Assembly (NCBI RefSeq): GCF_001043915.1
Contig: NZ_LABX01000047.1
Span: 1-58,676 of the forward strand
Length of the DNA stretch: 58,676 nt
Source: Methylobacterium aquaticum
GTDB lineage: Bacteria > Pseudomonadota > Alphaproteobacteria > Rhizobiales > Beijerinckiaceae
Direction: 5' to 3'
The stretch's first letter is position 1. Each line of letters begins with the position of its first letter. Of the stretch, positions 44,407 through 51,960 are shown piece by piece. A program made the translations under genes and the position numbers. The notes under the pieces were generated by a model. That model did no database searches. It was not told the DNA's origin and worked only from the letters and a program-made list of their open reading frames with translations.

Positions 44407-45672
44407 GTTGCGGCTCCTGAGACCAAGCTGTAGGTTCTCGGGATGATCGCCCGCGGCTTCCGCTTCAAGCTGGATCCGACGCCTGAGCAGGATGCGCTTC
44501 TGCGGCAGTTCGCGGGCGTGTGCCGCCTCGTCTACAATCTCGGCTTGGAGCAGCGCGCCACGTGGGGGCGAAAGCACAGGATCGGCTACGTCAGCCAAGC
44601 CGCCGATCTCACGCGCTTGCGGGCCGAGTTCGACTGGATCAGGGCCGTGTCCGTGTCGTGCCAGCAGCAGGCGCTGCGCGACCTCGACCGGGCCTTCCAG
44701 AACTTCTTCGCGGGGCGGGCGAGCTTCCCGCGCCCCCGGAAGCGCGGCGTCAACGACAGCTTCCGCTTCCCCGGCCGGGAGGTCGAAACGAAGCGCCTGA
44801 ACGCGAAGTGGAGCGCGGTGCGCCTGCCGAAGATCGGCTGGGTCAAGGTCCGCGACACGCGGCCTCTGCGGGGCGCGCTGAAGAACGCCACCGTCAGCCT
44901 CGACGCAACCGGTTGGCACATCTCCCTCGCCTGCGAGATCGAGCACGACGCCCCCGCTCCGCGGCCCGAGAGCGTCGGCATCGACCGCGGCGTGGCGACG
45001 ACCCTTGCTCTCTCGACGGGCGAGATGATGCGCCTGCCAGAGAGCCTGGAGCGGATCGAGGCGCAGACGCGGAAGGCGCAGAAGGTCGTTGCCCGGCGCA
45101 AACGTGGATCGAACCGCAGGCGCCGGGCTCAGGCCCGTGTCGCCCGTCTCCAGGCCCGGCAGGCCCGCATCCGGCGCGACTTCCACCACCGTGCCACCCT
45201 TGACATTGCCCGCAGGTTCGGTGTCGCCGTCCTCGAAGACCTCAACACCCGCGGCATGAGCGCATCCGCCCGCGGTACGGTCGCCGAGCCCGGCCGCAAC
45301 GTCCGCCAGAAGGCGGGGCTCAACCGTGTCATTCTCAACGCGGGCTGGCACCTTTTCGCGGCGATCCTGGCCTACAAGATGGAGGAGCGAGGTGGACAGG
45401 TCGTCAGTGTGCCTGCCCGGTTCACGAGCCAGACCTGTGCCGCATGTGGTGTCGTTGACGCCCGGAGCCGCGAAAGCCAAGCGCGCTTCGTTTGCGTCAG
45501 TTGTGGCCATACTGACCACGCTGACACCAATGCGGCCATCGTCATCAAACGGCGTGCGAACAGCGCGTTGCTGGACGTGGAGGGTTTGCATCAGCAGCCC
45601 TTTGAAGCGTCAACTGGACGAGATCTCACAGTCTCCGAAAATCCCCGTCCTTCAGGGCGGGGAAGATGTTAA
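43979..45672. mobile_element. IS200/IS605-family insertion sequence (IS605 layout: tnpA and tnpB divergent)
   Basis: Left end hairpin CCGGCC-TTCA-GGCCGG at 43984-43999 and right end hairpin CCCCGTCC-TTCA-GGGCGGGG at 45643-45662 share the TTCA loop, as expected for TnpA recognition. There are no terminal inverted repeats or target duplication, typical for the family. Both genes are intact. The left boundary falls just after CTAG of the MITE and the right boundary near 45672, inside the 3' end of the GntR gene; exact ends are estimates. Confidence 0.88.
44443..45672 (+). CDS. tnpB: TnpB, RNA-guided nuclease of the IS200/IS605 family
   Basis: 409 residues, full length. The N-terminal region (FRFKLDPTPEQDALLRQFAG, YNLGLEQRA) is the REC/WED part. 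The RuvC-like triad is intact: Asp181 in SVGIDRGVATT, Glu265 in VAVLEDLNTRGM and Asp361 in HADTNAAIVIKR. A four-Cys zinc ribbon (Cys332, Cys335, Cys351, Cys354) lies between the last two. A basic helix (RRKRGSNRRRRAQARVARLQ) joins them. TnpB uses an omega RNA from the right end of the IS to cut DNA next to a short target motif, which favours retention of the element. The C-terminal codons read through the right-end hairpin. Confidence 0.95.
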   Translation: MIARGFRFKLDPTPEQDALLRQFAGVCRLVYNLGLEQRATWGRKHRIGYVSQAADLTRLRAEFDWIRAVSVSCQQQALRDLDRAFQNFFAGRASFPRPRKRGVNDSFRFPGREVETKRLNAKWSAVRLPKIGWVKVRDTRPLRGALKNATVSLDATGWHISLACEIEHDAPAPRPESVGIDRGVATTLALSTGEMMRLPESLERIEAQTRKAQKVVARRKRGSNRRRRAQARVARLQARQARIRRDFHHRATLDIARRFGVAVLEDLNTRGMSASARGTVAEPGRNVRQKAGLNRVILNAGWHLFAAILAYKMEERGGQVVSVPARFTSQTCAACGVVDARSRESQARFVCVSCGHTDHADTNAAIVIKRRANSALLDVEGLHQQPFEASTGRDLTVSENPRPSGRGRC

Positions 45673-45690
45673 CAGGGACTGGGTGCGGGC
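45560..45690 (+). ncRNA. Predicted omega RNA (TnpB guide RNA), boundaries approximate
   Basis: In this family the guide RNA overlaps the 3' end of tnpB, includes the right-end hairpin and finishes with a guide copied from the flanking DNA. Here the hairpin is 45643-45662, and the guide would begin about 45673 (CAGGGACTGGGTGCGGGCGA). That places it within the GntR gene. It is inferred from family knowledge; only the hairpin is seen directly. Confidence 0.4.
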
Positions 45691-46323
45691 GACATGGGCC
45701 TGCATCAGGGTCCGGGCCCGCTCCGCCTCCCGCGCCCGCAGCGCTTCCAGAATCGCCCGGTGCTCGGCCAGCGATTCCTCCACCCGGCCCTCCGCCGCGA
45801 GGGCGAAGTTGCGGGCCCGCTCCAGGCGGGTGAAGGCCCGGCCATGGGCCTCGGCGATGGCGGGGCTGCGGGCTGCCGTCACGATCAGCCGGTGGGCCTG
45901 GCGGTTGAGGCGCGTATAGGCGTCGCGGTCGTCCCGCGCCGCCTCCAGGGCGGCCTGGAGACGGTCGAGCCGGTCGATCTCGGCGGCACTCATCCGCTCG
46001 GCGGCGAGCCCGGCGCAAAAACTCTCCAGCGCCACCTCCAGCTCGAACAGCGGCACGAGGTCGGCGGGGTCGAGGCGGGCCACCAGGGCCGCCCGGTTTC
46101 GCCGCAGGGTGACCAGCCCCTCGCCGGCAAGCAGCTTCAGCGCCTCGCGCACCGGCGTGCGGGAGACGCCGAGGCGGGCGACGAGATCGGGCTCGTTCAG
46201 GACCTCGCCGGGAGGGAGCAGGTTGAGCAGGATCAGCCGGCGCAGGGCGGCGGCGGCCTGCTCGGCGAGGGAGGCGGGGGGACGAGTTGGGGCGTCGGAG
46301 GAGGCCGTGGGGGAGTCTGGCAA
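45652..46323 (-). CDS. GntR-family transcriptional regulator (FCD/FadR subgroup), C-terminus rewritten by an IS
   Basis: 223 residues. N-terminal winged helix (SLAEQAAAALRRLILLNLLP, LNEPDLVARLGVSRTPVREA, LKLLAGEGLVTLRRNRAALV), then an all-helical FCD ligand domain (about 85-215) with LFELEVALESFCAGLAAERM and the metal-type histidines in LNRQAHRLIVTAA and LAEHRAILEALRA. The last seven codons and TGA come from the right end of the IS605 element, whose tnpB stop overlaps by 21 bases. The FCD core appears complete, so function is probably kept. It most likely controls the ABC/amidase locus at 46.5-52.3 kb in response to its substrate. Confidence 0.88.
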   Translation of the reverse strand: MPDSPTASSDAPTRPPASLAEQAAAALRRLILLNLLPPGEVLNEPDLVARLGVSRTPVREALKLLAGEGLVTLRRNRAALVARLDPADLVPLFELEVALESFCAGLAAERMSAAEIDRLDRLQAALEAARDDRDAYTRLNRQAHRLIVTAARSPAIAEAHGRAFTRLERARNFALAAEGRVEESLAEHRAILEALRAREAERARTLMQAHVARTQSLLTSSPP

Positions 46324-46433
46324 GGGGGGCCTCGGTCATCGCTACGCTTTTGGAAGAACGCCCACCGACGGGCGCCGCGCCGTCTCGTCATGCTGCGCCG
46401 GTTCCCTCTTGCCGAGACGATCGGCCCCGCCTC

Positions 46434-46558
46434 ATACCATCGGCCCAAGATGCTGACGCATCGGGCCGATGAACCATCTCAAATTTTCGATGCCAAGCCA
46501 GAGGCTTGGCGAAAATTCGCGAACGGAACCAAAGGTCGTTTCCAACGACCGTTGGTAT
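46434..46558 (+). repeat. Interspersed palindromic repeat, family 1, copy E (best-preserved)
   Basis: Ends ATACCATCGG (46434) and CCGTTGGTAT (to 46557) are inverted repeats. Internal blocks GCCCAAGATGCTGACGCATC, AACCATCTCAAATTTTCGAT, AAGCCAGAGGCTTGGCGAAA and the AAGGTCGTTTCCAACGACC hairpin match copies A and B. It lies between the GntR gene and the permease, whose stop codon touches it. Confidence 0.88.
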
Positions 46559-47382
46559 CACACCAGCCGCCGCGACAGCCCGGTCAGCCGTTCCATCACG
46601 GCGATCCCCCCGATCGTCGCGACGATCAGGATCCCGGACAGCGCCGCGATGGTGACGTCGAGGCGCCCTTCCAGGTCCTGCCACATCCGGATCGGCAGCA
46701 TGTCGGTGGCGGCGTCGCGCAGGAACAGCGAGACCGGGATGTTGTCGAACGAGGCCATGAAGGCCAGGAAGCCGCCCGACAGGATGCCGGGCCGGATCAG
46801 CGGCAGGGTGATGCGGCGGAAGGTATAGAGCCGCGAGGCGCCGAGGCTCGCCGAGCCTTCGAGCAGGGCGGGCTGGAGCTGGGTCAGGGCCGCCACGGTG
46901 TTGCGCACCACGTAAGGAACGCAGACCACCGTGTGGCCGACAACCAGGGTGGCGACCGAGACTGGCCAGCCCAGCAGCGAGAAGAACATCAGGCTCGACA
47001 GCCCGAAGGCGAGGGCCGGCAGGATCAAGGGCGAGAGGAAGAGGCTGTCGAGGAGACGCGCCGACAGGCGGGGCGAGCGCGCCACCGCCAACGCCGCCAG
47101 CACCCCGAGCCCGATGGCGAGCGCGGTCGCCAGCACGGCGACCGTGAGGCTGTTCTTGAGCGCGTAGTGGAGCTGCCACGCCTCCATCAGCTCGCCGTAC
47201 CAGCGCAACGAGTAGCCGGGCGGCGGGAAGCGTAAGGACAGCCCGTCGGTGAACGAGACCACCAGCACGATCACGGTGGGCGCGAGCAGCAGCACCAGGG
47301 CGAGAGCCGCCAGGAGGTGCAGGAGGCCCTCGAACGAGAGCCGGTCGAGGGGGAAGGGGGAGCGGGACATCGGTCCTCTCAT
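46558..47382 (-). CDS. ABC transporter permease, PotC-like (inner-membrane subunit 2)
   Basis: 274 residues from ATG 47382, which overlaps the upstream permease stop (ATGA); ATG 47370 (MSRSPFPLDRL) is an alternative. Six helices; family segments LLLAPTVIVLVVSFTDGLSL, RFPPPGYSLRWYGELMEAW, SPLILPALAFGLSSLMFFSL and the EAA loop LLEGSASLGASRLYTFRRIT. The FDNIPVSLFLRDA region is typical of PotC/spermidine-putrescine-type permeases. It works with the other three subunits to import the solute captured by the binding protein. Its stop abuts repeat copy E. Confidence 0.9.
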   Translation of the reverse strand: MRGPMSRSPFPLDRLSFEGLLHLLAALALVLLLAPTVIVLVVSFTDGLSLRFPPPGYSLRWYGELMEAWQLHYALKNSLTVAVLATALAIGLGVLAALAVARSPRLSARLLDSLFLSPLILPALAFGLSSLMFFSLLGWPVSVATLVVGHTVVCVPYVVRNTVAALTQLQPALLEGSASLGASRLYTFRRITLPLIRPGILSGGFLAFMASFDNIPVSLFLRDAATDMLPIRMWQDLEGRLDVTIAALSGILIVATIGGIAVMERLTGLSRRLV

Positions 47383-48224
47383 GTCTGCGCGTAGCCGCGG
47401 GCGAGGCGGCCGAGCGCATTGAAGGCCAGCACCACGGCGAGCACCGCGACGAGGAAGATCACCGACATCGCCGCCGCGAACGGCCAGTTCTGCAAGGCGA
47501 TGGCCTGCTGGTAGATGTAGCCGGGCATGAACAGCATCTGCCCGCCGCCGATCAGCGACTGGGTGATGAAGCCCGAGATCGCCGCCGCGAAGGTGAGCAC
47601 CGCGCCGGCGATCAGGCCCGGCAGGCAGAGCGGCAGGGTCACCCGAAAGAAGGTGCGCCAGCGCCCCGCCCCCAGCGCCTCGGAGGCGTCCCACAGGCTC
47701 GGATCGATCCGCGACAGGGCCGTCATCAGCGGCAGCACCATCAGGGGCATCTGCACCTGGGCGAGCGCCGCGACGAGCCCGCCCTCGGCGTAGAGCATCC
47801 GCAACGGGGTCCCGATCAGCCCCAGGGAGGAGAGCAGGGAGTTGATCACCCCCTGCCGCCCCAGGATCACGATCCACGCGAAGGTGCGGATGACGACGCT
47901 GGTGAGGAGCGGCGTCAGCACCGCCAGGATGATGAGGCCCCGTACCCAGCCCCCGGCCCGGGTCGCGACGAGCGCGAGCGGCAGGCCGAGGACGAGGCAG
48001 GCGGCGGTGACCTTGAGCCCGAGCCAGAGCGTGCCGAGGAGCACGCCGAGGCTGAAGCCGTCGCTCAGGAACGCCGCGTATTGCGACAGGCCGAATCCCC
48101 CCTCCGCCCCCCGGAGCGACAGGGCCAGCAGCGCGACGAGGGGCGCGGCGAAGAAGGCCCCGAAGAACAGAGCGAGCGGGCTCGCCAGCCGCAAAGGGTA
48201 GGTGGTGACGTCCGGCAGAGCCAT
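47379..48224 (-). CDS. ABC transporter permease, PotB-like (inner-membrane subunit 1)
   Basis: 281 residues from ATG 48224 with AAGGAG upstream. Six helices; visible segments LASPLALFFGAFFAAPLVAL, LTPLLTSVVIRTFAWIVILG, QVQMPLMVLPLMTALSRIDP and EAA loop LWDASEALGAGRWRTFFRVT followed by LPLCLPGLIAGAVLTFAAAI. The RTFAWIVILG motif is characteristic of the PotB/opine-type group. It heterodimerises with the PotC-like permease. The gene lies 11 bases after the binding-protein stop. Confidence 0.9.
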   Translation of the reverse strand: MALPDVTTYPLRLASPLALFFGAFFAAPLVALLALSLRGAEGGFGLSQYAAFLSDGFSLGVLLGTLWLGLKVTAACLVLGLPLALVATRAGGWVRGLIILAVLTPLLTSVVIRTFAWIVILGRQGVINSLLSSLGLIGTPLRMLYAEGGLVAALAQVQMPLMVLPLMTALSRIDPSLWDASEALGAGRWRTFFRVTLPLCLPGLIAGAVLTFAAAISGFITQSLIGGGQMLFMPGYIYQQAIALQNWPFAAAMSVIFLVAVLAVVLAFNALGRLARGYAQT

Positions 48225-48235
48225 CGCACCGCTCC

Positions 48236-49279
48236 TTACAGCTTGATCTCGCGGTTGAACCGCTCGATCCAGGCCGGGCGCTGCGCGTTGATGGTCGTCC
48301 AGTCCTGGAACACGAACTTCTTCTTCAGATCGTCGGTGTCCTTGGCGAGCACCCGGGCGATCTCGCCGGTCATCTTGACCTTGATATTGGTCGGCACGAC
48401 GAGGTAGGGCGCCTGCATCAGCCGGGTCTGGACCGGCTCGGAGATCGCCGCCTCGATCAGCTTGAAGGCGAGCTCGCGGTTCGGCGAGTTCTTCACGATC
48501 TGGATCAGCGTCTTGAAGGCGATGGCGCCTTCCTTGGGCGCCACGAACTCCACCGGCACGCCCTTGGCCTTCAGGATCTGGATCGCGTTGAAGTTGCCGG
48601 GCGAGATGTCGACCTGGCCTTGCTGGAACAGGGTGGCGAGCGCCCCGGGATTGGCCGCCACCGCCGAGAGGTTGGGCTTGAGCGACTCCATCGCCTTGAA
48701 GGCGGGGTCGATGTTCGATTCCGAGCCGCCATGCATCTTGGCGATCTCGACCATGAAGCCGGTGCCGAGCGTCGAGTTCATGGTGGTGATGCCGACCCGG
48801 CCCTTGTATTCGGGCCGCCACAGGTCGGCCCAGGAGGTCGGCGGGGTCTTCACCGTGTCGGGGTTGTAGGTCAGGCCGACGACCTGGAAGAAGGCGGCGG
48901 GTCCGTGCGGGTCCTGCGCGTCGGGGATCAGGTCCTTGAAGGCGGCGCTGCGCGCGACCGGATAGGGCTCGACGAGATCCTGGGCGAGCGCCGTCAGGGC
49001 CGGGCCGGGATCGTGCAGCATCACGTCGATCGGCGGGTTGGCCTTGGCGGCCGAGATCTTGGCGATCTGGTCGACCGACAGCATCGGGTCGAGGACGATC
49101 GGGGCGTTGCCGGTCTCCTTGCGGAAGGCCGGCACCAGAACGGCCTTGTGCGCCTCCTCCCAGCTGCCCGTGAAGGTGGCGAAGACGAGGGGCCGCGCCT
49201 GCGCGAAGGACAGGCCGGGGAACAGCTCCATCGCGCCGAGCGACAGGGCGGTGGTCAGAAGGGTGCGGCGGTCGAGCAT
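48236..49279 (-). CDS. Periplasmic solute-binding protein, PotD/IdiB-like (family 1 extracellular)
   Basis: 347 residues. N-terminus MLDRRTLLTTALSLGAMELF with an RR pair suggests a Tat or Sec signal cut near SFA/Q. Body: LVFATFTGSWEEAHKAVLVP, FRKETGNAPIVLDPMLSVDQ, PIDVMLHDPGPALTALAQDL, DLWRPEYKGRVGITTMNSTL and a C-terminal Trp-rich end (WTTINAQRPAWIERFNREIK). This is the class that binds polyamines, opines, thiamine-like or iron compounds. The amidase and transthyretin-like genes next door suggest an amide or ureide rather than iron. It is 23 bases after the ATPase gene. Confidence 0.88.
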   Translation of the reverse strand: MLDRRTLLTTALSLGAMELFPGLSFAQARPLVFATFTGSWEEAHKAVLVPAFRKETGNAPIVLDPMLSVDQIAKISAAKANPPIDVMLHDPGPALTALAQDLVEPYPVARSAAFKDLIPDAQDPHGPAAFFQVVGLTYNPDTVKTPPTSWADLWRPEYKGRVGITTMNSTLGTGFMVEIAKMHGGSESNIDPAFKAMESLKPNLSAVAANPGALATLFQQGQVDISPGNFNAIQILKAKGVPVEFVAPKEGAIAFKTLIQIVKNSPNRELAFKLIEAAISEPVQTRLMQAPYLVVPTNIKVKMTGEIARVLAKDTDDLKKKFVFQDWTTINAQRPAWIERFNREIKL

Positions 49280-49302
49280 CGAACAAAGCTCCTTCGAAGG
49301 GG

Positions 49303-50475
49303 TCAGGCGGCGGCCGGGAAGGCGGAGGCGAGGCCGGGGGCGACGGCGATGCGGACGGGCGTGCCGGGCGGGCGCAAGGAGCCGCCGCCGAGGCGCGGCT
49401 CGGCGATCTTGAGCGGCCGGCCGGCCCCGACCCGGACCTCGTGGACGACGGTGGGGCCGAGCGGCAGCGCCATCTCGACGATGCCGGCGATGCCCTCCTG
49501 CCCCTCGGTGAGGCGCAGGTGCTCGGGCCTCAGGCAGAGGGTGACCCGCGCCCCCGGGGCGATCGGCCGGGCGAGGGGACGGGCCACCACCTCGCCGCCG
49601 GCATCGAGGGCGATGCGCGGCCCGTCCCCGTCCTGGCCGAGCAGCACCCCCGGCACCGCATTGGCCGAGCCGACGAAGGTGTTGACGAACAGCGATTCCG
49701 GCGCGTCGTAGACGGTGGTCGGCGCGGCGAACTGCTCCAGATGCCCGTTCGACAGCACCGCCACCCGGTCGGAGAGCGACAAAGCCTCCTCCTGGTCGTG
49801 GGTGACGAGGAGGGTGGTCACCCCGGCGACGCGCTGGAGCCGCTTCACCTCGATCTGCATGTCGAGGCGCAGGTTCTTGTCGAGGGCCGCGAACGGCTCG
49901 TCGAGGAGCAGCACCGCGGGGCGGATGGCGAGCGCCCGGGCCAAAGCCACCCGCTGCTGCTGCCCGCCGGAGAGCTGGCGCGGGTAGCGCGCACCGGCAT
50001 GGCCGAGCTGCACCAGATCGAGGAGGCGACGCGCCTCCGCCGCCTGCTCGGTCCGGGGCGCTCCCCGGGCCGCGAGGCCGTAGGCGACGTTCTCCGCCAC
50101 CGTCAGGTGCGGGAACAGGGCGTAGTTCTGAAACACGATGCCGACGGCCCGCCGGCTCGGCGGCAGGGCGTCGATGATCTGATCCCCGACGATCACCCGC
50201 CCCTCGCTCTGGCGCAGGAAGCCGGCGACGATGCGCAGCAAGGTGGTCTTGCCGCAGCCCGACGGCCCGAGCAGCGAGACCAGCTCGCCGCCCTTGATGT
50301 CGAGGTTGACGTTCTCAACGGCGATCGCGCCGCCATACCGGTGGGTGATGCCGTCGAGCACGACGGACCGGCCTTCCGCCTGGGTCCGACCGTGGCTCTG
50401 ACCTTGCGCCTGGTTGCGGGCTCCGGATGGTGTCACGGTGGCGGTTCCTGCGGCATCGATCTTGCTGCACGGCAT
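49303..50475 (-). CDS. ABC transporter ATP-binding protein, PotA-like
   Basis: 390 residues from ATG 50475; a start at 50508 is possible but would cover a candidate operator and leave only 33 bases for two promoters. Walker A SLLGPSGCGKTTLLRIVAGF, Q-loop GIVFQNYALFPHLTV, signature RQLSGGQQQRVALARALAIR, Walker B AVLLLDEPFAALD, H-loop LVTHDQEEALSLSDRV, and a C-terminal TOBE domain (about 300-390, RPIAPGARVTLCLRPEHLRL). The first ~35 residues are Ala/Gln-rich with no homology. It heads the four-gene operon and powers uptake. Confidence 0.9.
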   Translation of the reverse strand: MPCSKIDAAGTATVTPSGARNQAQGQSHGRTQAEGRSVVLDGITHRYGGAIAVENVNLDIKGGELVSLLGPSGCGKTTLLRIVAGFLRQSEGRVIVGDQIIDALPPSRRAVGIVFQNYALFPHLTVAENVAYGLAARGAPRTEQAAEARRLLDLVQLGHAGARYPRQLSGGQQQRVALARALAIRPAVLLLDEPFAALDKNLRLDMQIEVKRLQRVAGVTTLLVTHDQEEALSLSDRVAVLSNGHLEQFAAPTTVYDAPESLFVNTFVGSANAVPGVLLGQDGDGPRIALDAGGEVVARPLARPIAPGARVTLCLRPEHLRLTEGQEGIAGIVEMALPLGPTVVHEVRVGAGRPLKIAEPRLGGGSLRPPGTPVRIAVAPGLASAFPAAA

Positions 50476-50480
50476 CGCAA

Positions 50481-50492
50481 ATCGTATGCCAT
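50481..50492. promoter_or_regulatory. Candidate GntR/FCD operator between the divergent ABC operon and amidase
   Basis: ATCGTATGCCAT is a pseudo-palindrome (ATnGnATnCnAT) of the kind bound by FadR/FCD-subgroup regulators (general pattern TnGTnnnACnA). It sits in the only gap between the two divergent transcripts, so one regulator could control both. Confidence 0.35.
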
Positions 50493-50541
50493 TTTCAGGA
50501 AATCCCATGTCAGACCATCACTTGAGCGTCGGAGATCCGGC

Positions 50542-51960
50542 ATGAGCACGGCGCTGTGGCGGCTCTCCGCGACCGATCTCGGGCGGCTCTTCGCCGCCGG
50601 CCGCGCCTCGCCGGTCGATGCCCTGGAGGCGGCGCAGGCGCGGGCCGCGGCCTGGGAGCCGCATCTCAACGCCATCGCGCGGGAGAATCCGCGGGCACGG
50701 GCGGAGGCCGAGGCGAGCGCCGCCCGCTGGCGCGCCGGCCAGCCGCTCTCGGCCCTCGACGGCGTGCCGATGACCGTGAAGGAGTTCCTGGTCACCGAGG
50801 GATTGCCCTCGACCTATGCCGAGCCGGGCGAGGCCGCGGCCTCTCGCCACGACGAGCTGCCCGTCGCGCGGGCCCGCCGCGCCGGGCTCGTGCTGCTCGC
50901 CAAGACCACGATGCCGGAATTCGCGGTGCAAGGTTATACGGCATCTGCCCGTTTCGGCGTCACCCGCAACCCCTGGAACGTGGCGCTGACCCCCGGCGGC
51001 TCGACCGGCGGCGGCGCCGCCGCGACGGCCGCCGGCTATGCGCCGATCGCCCTCGGCACCGATGGCGGCGGCTCCTTGCGCCGGCCCGCGGCCCATACCG
51101 GCCTCGTCGGGCTGAAGAGCAGCCTCGGCCGGGTGCCGCGCCACGGCGGCCTGCCCTCGCCGCTCCTCGATTTCGAGGTGGCGGGCGCGCTCACCCGCAC
51201 CGTCGCCGACAGCCGCGCGATGCTCGCCCTGATGCAGGGGGCCGATCCGCGGGTGCTGTGGTCGGGTCTCGTGCCGGGCCCGCGGCCCGAGCGGCCCGTG
51301 CGCGCCCGCTACGTCGAGCGCATCGGCGTTGCGCCGCTCGATCCGGTCATCGCGGCCTCCTGCCGGCGGGCGCTCGCCGATCTCGATGCGCTCGGCGTCG
51401 CAGTCGAGGAGGGGCCGTTGCCCTTCGAGATCGCCGGGCTCAACGCGCTCTGGCCCGAGATCGGCAAGATCGGCCTCGCCCGCCTGTTCGAGGTCGATCC
51501 GGCCCTGGCCGCGCGGGCGAGCGCGCCGTACCGGGCGATGGCGGAGGAGGGGGGGCGGGCCCCCGCGACCCGGCTCGCCGCCATTCTCGAGCGGGTGCAG
51601 GCCCTGCGCAACGACGCGAACGCCGCCTTCGCGGAGCTTGATTTCCTGGTGATGCCGTCGGCCGCGGCGATGCCCTGGGCGGCGGAGGCGGTCCACCCGG
51701 AGGTGATCGACGGGCAGCCGGTCGGCCCCCGCGGCCATGCGGTCTATTCGGGCTGGGTCAACGCCGCGGCCCTGCCGGGTCTGAGCCTGCCGGTCGATCC
51801 GGCGCCGGACGGGATGCCGATCGGCCTCCATCTCGTGGCGGGGTTCGGCCGCGACGACCTGCTCCTCGACCTTGCCGAGGCGTTCGAGCGCCGCCGTCCC
51901 TTCGCGGATCGCTGGCCCGCCCTGCCCGGACCCGCCGGGCCCTCGGAGGCGGCCCAATGA
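50542..51960 (+). CDS. Amidase of the amidase-signature family
   Basis: 472 residues starting MSTALWRLSATDLGRLFAAG. Catalytic Lys in LDGVPMTVKEFLVTEG, glycine/serine loop NVALTPGGSTGGGAAATAA (the usual second Ser is Thr) and nucleophile Ser in ALGTDGGGSLRRPAAHTGL. The GTDGGGS form and the LRRPA sequence resemble the AtzF/aspartyl-glutamyl-like and indoleacetamide-type amidases. It is divergent from the ABC operon and overlaps the transthyretin-like gene (ATGA), so transport and hydrolysis are likely co-regulated. The exact amide is unknown. Confidence 0.9.
   Translation: MSTALWRLSATDLGRLFAAGRASPVDALEAAQARAAAWEPHLNAIARENPRARAEAEASAARWRAGQPLSALDGVPMTVKEFLVTEGLPSTYAEPGEAAASRHDELPVARARRAGLVLLAKTTMPEFAVQGYTASARFGVTRNPWNVALTPGGSTGGGAAATAAGYAPIALGTDGGGSLRRPAAHTGLVGLKSSLGRVPRHGGLPSPLLDFEVAGALTRTVADSRAMLALMQGADPRVLWSGLVPGPRPERPVRARYVERIGVAPLDPVIAASCRRALADLDALGVAVEEGPLPFEIAGLNALWPEIGKIGLARLFEVDPALAARASAPYRAMAEEGGRAPATRLAAILERVQALRNDANAAFAELDFLVMPSAAAMPWAAEAVHPEVIDGQPVGPRGHAVYSGWVNAAALPGLSLPVDPAPDGMPIGLHLVAGFGRDDLLLDLAEAFERRRPFADRWPALPGPAGPSEAAQ

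Noticed and set aside
43975..45591. A 538-codon minus-strand frame through tnpA and opposite tnpB
   Set aside because: Only the last 143 codons (from GTG 44406) code for TnpA; the rest is antisense to tnpB and shows no domain.
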